Positions 21,653-27,146 of a stretch of DNA of 27,146 bases are shown here, piece after piece. Source of the stretch: DATGKR01 sp035294565 (lineage in GTDB: Bacteria; Actinomycetota; Acidimicrobiia; Acidimicrobiales; Palsa-688); NCBI GenBank assembly GCA_035294565.1, contig DATGKR010000168.1, forward strand, positions 1 to 27,146, read 5' to 3'. The translations under genes were made by a program, and so were the position numbers. Numbering within the stretch: the first letter of the stretch is position 1; every line of letters begins with the position of its first letter. The notes below the pieces were generated by a model that had not been told where the DNA came from, made no database searches, and was given only the letters and a program-made list of their open reading frames with translations.

Positions 21653-22180
21653 TCAGTCGGACGTGAGCGTCCCGGCGGCGCTCCCCGCCAGCTGCGGAGC
21701 GAGGGCGACCAGCTCCCTGCCGGCGGGACCCATCTGCCGGGCGAGGATGCGCTCGACGATGGTGATCGCATGGGGGCCGCTCGGCACCAGGCCGGACCAG
21801 CGAAGGTACCCGGCGACGACCCCCATGAGCCGGTCCCCCATCTCCTCTTGGTGCACCAGGATCCTCTCACCGCTGGCCAGCCACCTCTTCAGGTCTGCGT
21901 AAAGCTCGCTGAGCACCTCGGCGGGATCGTCGTGGGGGCTCAACGGCACGTGCGACCAGGTCATGCCCAGCTCGTCGTAGGCGTGGAGGTTGTGCGGCGA
22001 GGGCAGGAGGGACACGATCCGGGTGAACTGCTCTCCCCGCAACCAGAGGATCTCCTCCTGCCGGCGCACCTTGCGGTGGTTGCGGGCGTAGCCGCCGGGC
22101 CTCTCGCTCACCGCCAGCTTGCCCATGATGATCCAAGCGAAGAAGCGCGGTCGGATGCCCCTGGCCCATTTGCCCCTCAC
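21653..22180 (-). CDS. dual-specificity-phosphatase-like protein lacking the catalytic Cys
   Basis: This 175-residue protein looks like a tyrosine/dual-specificity phosphatase by pattern. IVSLLP is followed by NLHAYDELGMTWSHVPL, an Asp-containing loop SPHDDP, then a helix and GERILVHQEEMGDRLMG. In active members this last segment reads HCxxxxxR; here it is H110-Q111 then five residues and R117, so the nucleophilic cysteine is Gln. The N-terminus (GKLAVSERPGGYARN) and the helical C-terminus are also orderly, which argues for a conserved protein and not a decaying one. The GTG start at 22180 overlaps the folP stop (GTGA), and the gene sits between folP and folB. Phosphatase-fold membership is inferred from pattern; function is unknown. 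Confidence 0.7.
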   Translation of the reverse strand: MRGKWARGIRPRFFAWIIMGKLAVSERPGGYARNHRKVRRQEEILWLRGEQFTRIVSLLPSPHNLHAYDELGMTWSHVPLSPHDDPAEVLSELYADLKRWLASGERILVHQEEMGDRLMGVVAGYLRWSGLVPSGPHAITIVERILARQMGPAGRELVALAPQLAGSAAGTLTSD

Positions 22181-22971
22181 GCAGCCGTCCCGCAGGCGAG
22201 CGTCGCGGCTATCACGGTCGGCTTGACGTCATGGACCCGCACCATGTCGGCGCCCTGCAGGACGGCCCACGCGGCGGTGGCGACCGAACCCTCCAGGCGA
22301 TCGGCGGGCGGTGGGGGTTCACCCCCCGGGGTGGCGGCCAGCGCCGCGAGGAACGACTTGCGGCTCGTTCCGATAAGGACCGGCCAGCCGGTGTCGACGA
22401 AGCGGCGCAGGTGCCGCAGGAGAACCAGGTTGTGTCGCGCCGTCTTGCCGAAGCCGATCCCAGGGTCGATCCAGATCCTCTCCACGCCCGCGGCCCGGGC
22501 CTTCTCGGCCCTGCTGCACAGGTAGGCGAGGACATCGTCGACGACGTCGCGGTAATGCGCGTGGCGCTGCATCACCGACGGGTCCGCTGGCATGTGCATG
22601 GCCACCCACCCTGCGCCGGTCTCCGCGGCGACAGGCCAAAGCTCGGCGGAGACGTCGTTGATCACCGTGGCGCCCGCGGCGACGGCAGCCCTGGCCACGT
22701 CGGCCTTGCGGGTGTCTATCGACACCGGGGCGTGGCAAGAGATCGCTTCTACGACGGGCAGGACCCTTCTCATCTCCTCGTCGGGCGGCACTGGGCTCGC
22801 TCCCGGCCGGGTCGACTCGCCGCCCACGTCGACCAGCGCGGCACCCTCGTCGGCCATCGCCAGGCCGCGGGCGATCGCCGCCGCGGGGTCGATCCAGCGG
22901 CCTCCGTCGGAAAAAGAGTCGGGCGTGACGTTGAGCACGCCCATGACCTGGGCCACCCGCCTAGCGTACAT
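22177..22971 (-). CDS. folP: dihydropteroate synthase
   Basis: FolP (264 residues) joins p-aminobenzoate and hydroxymethyldihydropterin diphosphate, the target of sulfonamides. The TIM-barrel signatures are all present: VMGVLNVTPDSFSDGG, GGESTRPGA, SIDTRKADVA, VINDVSAE, WIDPGIGFGKT, LIGTSRKSF and VRVHDV. ATG 22971 is taken as start. A TTG at 22998 would add nine residues and leave only a 12-bp gap to folE; neither has a good ribosome binding site. Its stop overlaps the start of the phosphatase-like gene. Confidence 0.95.
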   Translation of the reverse strand: MYARRVAQVMGVLNVTPDSFSDGGRWIDPAAAIARGLAMADEGAALVDVGGESTRPGASPVPPDEEMRRVLPVVEAISCHAPVSIDTRKADVARAAVAAGATVINDVSAELWPVAAETGAGWVAMHMPADPSVMQRHAHYRDVVDDVLAYLCSRAEKARAAGVERIWIDPGIGFGKTARHNLVLLRHLRRFVDTGWPVLIGTSRKSFLAALAATPGGEPPPPADRLEGSVATAAWAVLQGADMVRVHDVKPTVIAATLACGTAA

Positions 22972-23010
22972 CCGCCCATGTCGCCGCCCGCCTGGCAACG
23001 CCGTCGAAGC

Positions 23011-23625
23011 TCAGCGGCTGTGGATGAAGCTCATCGCCTCGCTACGGGTGCTGACGCTGTCTCGCATGAGGCCCCGCACCGCGGAGGTGACCGTGATCGT
23101 GCCCGGCTTCTGCACGCCGCGCATCGACATGCACAGGTGCTCGGCTTCGACGACGACCAGGACCCCCCGCGGGACCAGCGCCCTCTCCAGCCGGTCGGCC
23201 ACCTGGGTGGTGAGACGCTCCTGCACCTGAGGACGGCGGCTGAAGCCGTCCACCAGGCGGGCGAGCTTGGACAGCCCGGTGATGCGACCGTCCTCGTTGG
23301 GGATGTACGCCACGTGCGCCCTTCCGAACCAGGGGACGAGGTGGTGCTCGCACATGCTGTAGATGGGGATGTCCCTCACCATGACCATCTCGTCGTGTTC
23401 GGCCTCGAAGACGACGTTGAGATGCTCGCCGGGGTCCTCGTGGAGCCCGGAGAAGATCTCTTCGTACATCCGGGCGACCCGTCGGGGAGTGCCGGCCAGG
23501 CCGTCGCGGTCGGGGTCCTCGCCGATGGCGAGGAGGATCTCCCTTACCGCAGCCTCGATCCGGGGGGCGTCGACCCGAGCGGCCGGCGCACGCCCGTCTA
23601 GGTCGTTGCGAAGCTCGAAAGCCAC
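23011..23625 (-). CDS. folE: GTP cyclohydrolase I
   Basis: FolE (204 residues) converts GTP to dihydroneopterin triphosphate, the first step of folate synthesis. Zinc ligands are in the CEHHLVPW motif (C92, with H94 and H95 in the active site) and C165 in EHLCMSMRG. GLSKLARLVDGFSRRPQVQE and the C-terminal SAVRGLMRD are typical. All residues of the canonical zinc-dependent enzyme are present. The start is the GTG at 23625, four bases after the ftsH stop. The frame is open upstream, but that part is the ftsH tail in another frame. Confidence 0.95.
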   Translation of the reverse strand: MAFELRNDLDGRAPAARVDAPRIEAAVREILLAIGEDPDRDGLAGTPRRVARMYEEIFSGLHEDPGEHLNVVFEAEHDEMVMVRDIPIYSMCEHHLVPWFGRAHVAYIPNEDGRITGLSKLARLVDGFSRRPQVQERLTTQVADRLERALVPRGVLVVVEAEHLCMSMRGVQKPGTITVTSAVRGLMRDSVSTRSEAMSFIHSR

Positions 23626-23629
23626 CGGT

Positions 23630-25828
23630 TCAGGGCTCCGAGGTCTTTGGCTTGGGCCGCGGTCGCGCGGTGCGCGCCGACGAATCGCCCTTGGCTCCCC
23701 CCGCGGGGGTGCGCCGCCCCCCGGCCGTCGTGGCGGTGGCCGCCGGCGCTTTGCGCGCCGGTGCGGCGACCCCCCTCGCCTTCCTGGAAGCCGCCGGCGG
23801 TACGGGCCCCCCCGGCTCGACCCGCGCCCGGGCGGCCGGCGCAGCGGCGACAGCGCCACGGGGCGCAGCGGTGCGGCCGGCGGCGCCCGCCGGCACGGCA
23901 CGGCCCGGGGCGACCACCGGGCGGCGGCGAGGCGGTACCGGCTCGGCAGGCCCGGGCAGCGCTCCGCCCGGCGGTGAGGCGACCGGGCGGCGGCGCGCCC
24001 GCGCCGGCTCCTTGCCCGTCGTCGGCCAGGGCGCCAGCGGCCCGAGGATCGCTTCCAGGTCGAGCGCGTCGAGCGTCTCCTTGTCCACCAGCTCCCGGGC
24101 CATGCGGTCCAGGGTGGGACGGTGGTGCAGGAGCACGGCGCGCGCCCGGCGGTGGGCCTCGTCGATCAACGCCCGTATCTCCCGGTCGACGACCGCGGCG
24201 ACCTCCTCGGAGTAGTTGGCCTGATGCCCAAGGTCGCGGCCGAGGAAGACCTCACCGTCGCGCTGGCCGAGCTGCTGGGGACCGAGGGCGTCGCTCATCC
24301 CGTACTCGGTGACCATCGCCCGGGCGATGCGGGTCACCTTCTCGATGTCGTTCTCGGCTCCGGTTGTGGGTTCGCTGAAGACGATCTCCTCGGCGGTGCG
24401 TCCCCCGAGGCACATGGCCATCGTGTCGCGCAGCTGGCTGCGCGAGTGGTTGAAACGGTCCTCGGGCAGCGTGTAGGTGAGGCCGAGCGACCGGCTGCGG
24501 GCGACGATCGAAACCTTGTGGATCGGGTCGGCGTGGGCGAGGACGTGGCCGACGATGGCGTGACCCGCCTCGTGGTAGGCGGTGACCAGCTTGTCGTGGT
24601 CGCTCATCACCAGCGTCTTGCGCTCCGGGCCGGCGAGCACACGGTCGATCGCCTCTTCGCACTCGCGCATGCCGATCTGGCGCAGGTTCCTCCGGGCGGT
24701 GAGGATGGCCGCCTCGTTGAGCAGGTTGGCGAGGTCGGCGCCGGTGAAGCCGGGCGTGCGCTTCGCCAGCACGTCCAGGTCCGCGCTGCGGGCGAGCGGC
24801 TTGCCCCTGCCGTGCACCTCGAGGATCTTGCGCCGCCCGGTCAGGTCGGGCCGGTCTACGACGATCTGGCGGTCGAACCTGCCGGGCCGGAGGAGGGCCG
24901 GGTCGAGGATGTCCGGCCTGTTCGTAGCGGCGATGAGGATGACCCCTCCCCGCACGTCGAAGCCGTCCATCTCGACGAGCAGCTGGTTGAGGGTCTGCTC
25001 CCGCTCGTCGTGGCCGCCGCCGAGCCCGGCACCGCGGTGGCGCCCGACGGCGTCGATCTCGTCCATGAACACGATCGACGGGGCGTTGGCCTTGGCCTGC
25101 TCGAAGAGGTCCCGCACGCGGCTGGCTCCGACGCCGACGAACATCTCCACGAAATCCGAGCCGGAGATGGAGAAGAACGGCACCCCGGCCTCGCCGGCGA
25201 CGGCTCTGGCCAGGAGCGTCTTACCGGTCCCGGGCGGCCCGAAGAGGAGCACGCCCTTGGGGATCTTGGCGCCGAGGGCCTGGAAGCGAGCCGGGTTCTC
25301 CAGGAACTCCTTGATCTCCTGCAGCTCGGCGACCGCCTCGTCGGCCCCGGCGACGTCGGCGAAAGTCACCTTGGGCTGGTCCTTGTTGGCGGTGCGGGCC
25401 TTCGCCTTGCCGAAGGCCATCACCCGGGACCCGCCACCCTGGCTGGCGAAGATCAGGTAGGCGAACAGGGCACCGAGGAGGATGATCGGGGCCCAGTTCT
25501 CCAGGATCGCCGGCCAGATGGAGCCGCCGCTGTGGGTGACGTCGACCTTGGCGCCGGACGACAGCAGCTTGTCGGTGAGGGCCTGGGTCATGCGGTCCGG
25601 GTAGCTGACCCGGAACGGCGAACCGTCGGACAGCTTGCCGGTGATCACGTCCGAGTCGTCGTGGATGGTGGCCGTGACGACCTTGCCGGGGGCGGAGAGG
25701 TAGCTCTCGAACTGCGACAGCGGCATGCTCGGGGTGCTGCTCCCCCCTTGCAGGCTGAAGAGGACCACGAGCGCCACGATCACGGCGAGGGCCAGGTAGA
25801 CCCAGCGGCTACGGGCGAACCTTCTCAT
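23630..25828 (-). CDS. ftsH: ATP-dependent zinc metalloprotease FtsH, with long basic tail
   Basis: The 732-residue membrane AAA+ protease degrades membrane and short-lived cytosolic proteins. Transmembrane helices lie at about 9-26 and 104-128 with an extracytoplasmic segment between. Walker A GPPGTGKT is at 197-204 and Walker B VFMDEID at 253-259. The zinc site HEAGH is at 419-423, with the third ligand Asp in the AENDIEKVTR segment. The conserved core ends near residue 603. About 125 further residues are almost only Pro, Ala, Arg, Gly, Thr and Lys, predicted disordered and strongly basic. The ATG at 25828 overlaps the hpt stop (ATGA). tilS-hpt-ftsH is a widely conserved gene order. Confidence 0.97.
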   Translation of the reverse strand: MRRFARSRWVYLALAVIVALVVLFSLQGGSSTPSMPLSQFESYLSAPGKVVTATIHDDSDVITGKLSDGSPFRVSYPDRMTQALTDKLLSSGAKVDVTHSGGSIWPAILENWAPIILLGALFAYLIFASQGGGSRVMAFGKAKARTANKDQPKVTFADVAGADEAVAELQEIKEFLENPARFQALGAKIPKGVLLFGPPGTGKTLLARAVAGEAGVPFFSISGSDFVEMFVGVGASRVRDLFEQAKANAPSIVFMDEIDAVGRHRGAGLGGGHDEREQTLNQLLVEMDGFDVRGGVILIAATNRPDILDPALLRPGRFDRQIVVDRPDLTGRRKILEVHGRGKPLARSADLDVLAKRTPGFTGADLANLLNEAAILTARRNLRQIGMRECEEAIDRVLAGPERKTLVMSDHDKLVTAYHEAGHAIVGHVLAHADPIHKVSIVARSRSLGLTYTLPEDRFNHSRSQLRDTMAMCLGGRTAEEIVFSEPTTGAENDIEKVTRIARAMVTEYGMSDALGPQQLGQRDGEVFLGRDLGHQANYSEEVAAVVDREIRALIDEAHRRARAVLLHHRPTLDRMARELVDKETLDALDLEAILGPLAPWPTTGKEPARARRRPVASPPGGALPGPAEPVPPRRRPVVAPGRAVPAGAAGRTAAPRGAVAAAPAARARVEPGGPVPPAASRKARGVAAPARKAPAATATTAGGRRTPAGGAKGDSSARTARPRPKPKTSEP

Positions 25829-26472
25829 GCGGGGCCAAGGCTACTTGTCGGCCCGCCGGCAGGCGTCGTTGGGTCCTCCACGTAGGCGGCGACGAAAGGA
25901 AGGTTGCGGTAGCGCTCACCGACGTCGAGCCCGTAGCCGACGACGAACTCGGCCGGGATCCGGAACCCCTCGTACGCCAGGTCCATCTCGACCGTCTGCA
26001 GGCCTTCTTTCACGAGCAGGGCCACCACCTCCAAGGACGCCGGGTTGCGGGCGGCGAGGTTGCGGCGAAGGTAAGAGAGGGTGAGCCCCGAGTCGACTAT
26101 GTCCTCGACGATGAGCACGTGCCTGTCCGTCAGGTCGGCGTCCAAGTCCTTGACGATCCTCACCACGCCGCTGGTGCGGGTCGCGCTCCCGTAGGAGGAG
26201 ACGGCCATGAAGTCGAGCTCGACGGGAAGGGCGATGGCCCGGGCGAGGTCGGACAGGAAGAAGCACGCTCCCTTGAGCACGCCCACGAGGAGCGGCGGCC
26301 GGTCGCGGTAGTCAGCGGTGATGGCCGCCCCCAACTCTTCGACCCTCCGCTTCAGGTCGGCCTCGGCGACTATCACCCTGCCGACGTGGGGGTCCGAAGC
26401 GCCGGCGGCGCCGTCGAGCCCACCGGTAGGGGCGTCGTCGCGCCCGGCGCTGGCGGTGCGCAACCCGCTCAC
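25825..26472 (-). CDS. hpt: hypoxanthine phosphoribosyltransferase
   Basis: The 215-residue purine salvage enzyme makes IMP (and often GMP) from the base and PRPP. The PRPP-binding loop VLIVEDIVDSGLTL (119-132) is intact. SSYGSATRTSG (92-102) is the flexible catalytic loop, and PPLLVGVLKGACFFLSDLAR starts the fold. The GTG start at 26472 overlaps the tilS stop (GTGA). The first 30 residues are a low-complexity extension not needed for the fold, so a downstream start is possible. The stop overlaps the ftsH start. Confidence 0.94.
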   Translation of the reverse strand: MSGLRTASAGRDDAPTGGLDGAAGASDPHVGRVIVAEADLKRRVEELGAAITADYRDRPPLLVGVLKGACFFLSDLARAIALPVELDFMAVSSYGSATRTSGVVRIVKDLDADLTDRHVLIVEDIVDSGLTLSYLRRNLAARNPASLEVVALLVKEGLQTVEMDLAYEGFRIPAEFVVGYGLDVGERYRNLPFVAAYVEDPTTPAGGPTSSLGPA

Positions 26473-27146
26473 GACGTCTCCCCGCAGGTGAGCTTGCCGC
26501 GGCTGCGCCAGACCCGCCGACCCCCGGCCAGCTCGCAGGCGCGGCGGTCCCCGCGGGCGACCTCGAGGACCCGTTCCACCTCGGCGAGCGACGGCGGGTG
26601 CCGCTCGGCGTCCCCGCACGCCCTCAGCCAGCCCCTCACCGCCCGGCGGGCGAGGGCCGCCGGCGCCGCGGCCAGCGACCGGGCGTCGGCAGGGTCGATC
26701 CCGGCGGCGAGGCTCTCCAGGTAGGCCGCGTCGAGAGAAGCGACCTCGGCGGCGCGCGCGAGGAGGGGGACGACGTCGCGCTGCGCGACGGAGCACAGGA
26801 GGGGCATGACTTCGAGCCGAACCCTGTTGCGGCGGAACCGGCGGTCGAGGTTGGAGGGATCGCTGAGCGGCACGAGGCCCTCGGCGGCGCAGAGGGCCGC
26901 CGTCTCGGCGCGCCGCAGACCGAGCAGCGGGCGGCGCACCGACTGGGCCCGAGCCGCGCCGGCCATGGCGGCCAGCCCGTCGGGGCCCGCCCCGCGAAGC
27001 AGGTTCAGCAGCACCGTCTCCGCCTGGTCGTCCATCGTATGCCCGGTCAGCACCCCTGGCGGTAGAGCGGCGTAGCGGGCCTTCCGGGCGCGGGCCTCGA
27101 GGTCCGGGCCGTCGCCGACGACCACCTCGAGCGCGACGAAACCGAA
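26469..27146 (-). CDS. tilS: tRNA(Ile)-lysidine synthase, C-terminal part (cut by window edge)
   Basis: TilS attaches lysine to C34 of the CAT-anticodon tRNA-Ile so that it reads AUA. The frame runs to the right edge without a start; the N-terminal ATP-binding SGGxDS loop lies outside the window. Visible are GHTMDDQAETVLLNLLRGAG, the conserved HxxDDQxET segment, and RRPLLGLRRAE, followed by DPSNLDRRFRRNRVR, the typical tRNA-binding stretch. The C-terminal part is short, as in other actinobacterial TilS. Its stop overlaps the hpt start. Partial gene; at least 225 residues visible. Confidence 0.93.
   Translation of the reverse strand, partial: FGFVALEVVVGDGPDLEARARKARYAALPPGVLTGHTMDDQAETVLLNLLRGAGPDGLAAMAGAARAQSVRRPLLGLRRAETAALCAAEGLVPLSDPSNLDRRFRRNRVRLEVMPLLCSVAQRDVVPLLARAAEVASLDAAYLESLAAGIDPADARSLAAAPAALARRAVRGWLRACGDAERHPPSLAEVERVLEVARGDRRACELAGGRRVWRSRGKLTCGETS

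Noticed and set aside
24122..25885. 587-codon plus-strand frame
   Set aside because: It is antisense to ftsH, without motifs; treated as a shadow.

Overview
The window is a GC-rich (roughly 70 %) bacterial chromosome segment, most likely from an actinobacterium of the Acidimicrobiia type. The evidence for this is CarD with an intact RNA-polymerase/DNA contact region, DisA, ClpC, a SigH-type sigma factor, a deazaflavin (F420)-dependent Ddn-family enzyme, frequent GTG starts, and what look like leaderless genes with TANNNT -10 boxes. The assignment rests on gene content and protein style only. No insertion sequence, phage, CRISPR or rRNA is visible.

Layout. Left part (1-3052), accessory in character: a 12-codon start of a DUF3263-like gene cut by the left edge, a TauE/SafE-family transporter, a Ddn-family F420 enzyme, a PadR-type regulator, and a divergently transcribed small alpha/beta-barrel protein. 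A tRNA-Thr(TGT) at 3053-3126 separates this block from the housekeeping part. Next come a histidine phosphatase (3243-3938), a 445-bp gene-free stretch with nested inverted repeats and GC-rich direct repeats, and sigH (4384-5040) with a well-formed promoter and repeated GGACTAGT sites. A tight minus-strand operon carD-ispD-ispF-rlmB follows (5231-7565). It couples an RNA-polymerase regulator, two steps of the MEP isoprenoid pathway and a 23S rRNA methyltransferase.

Middle part (7642-14672): a Crp/Fnr regulator (+), disA (-), radA (+), clpC (-) and a long-chain polyprenyl diphosphate synthase (+). The genes alternate in direction, and two of the three convergent junctions (crp/disA and radA/clpC) carry strong hairpins; I see none in the 20-bp gap between the polyprenyl synthase gene and lysS.

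Right part (14693-27146): a minus-strand run of fourteen genes, read as tilS-hpt-ftsH-folE-folP-[phosphatase-like]-folB-folK-panC-panD-nadB-nadC-coaX-lysS. It is essentially a cofactor super-operon for folate, pantothenate/CoA and NAD, bracketed by tRNA-modification/purine-salvage/protease genes and lysyl-tRNA synthetase. Many neighbours overlap by four bases (NTGA), which suggests translational coupling. Read on the minus strand, the whole order from tilS to sigH parallels the known Bacillus subtilis tilS-hprT-ftsH-coaX ... folP-folB-folK ... lysS ... clpC-radA-disA ... ispD-ispF ... rlmB ... sigH region, with panCD-nadBC inserted and radA inverted.

Most notable points: nadB has no ATG/GTG/TTG start compatible with its FAD-binding motif and seems to start at CTG inside a CTGA overlap with panD. 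A dual-specificity-phosphatase-like protein whose catalytic Cys is replaced by Gln sits inside the folate operon. sigH has a promoter with a repeated palindromic site. I found no evidence of a novel defence or mobile system; the content is mainly well-known housekeeping genes with a few odd details.
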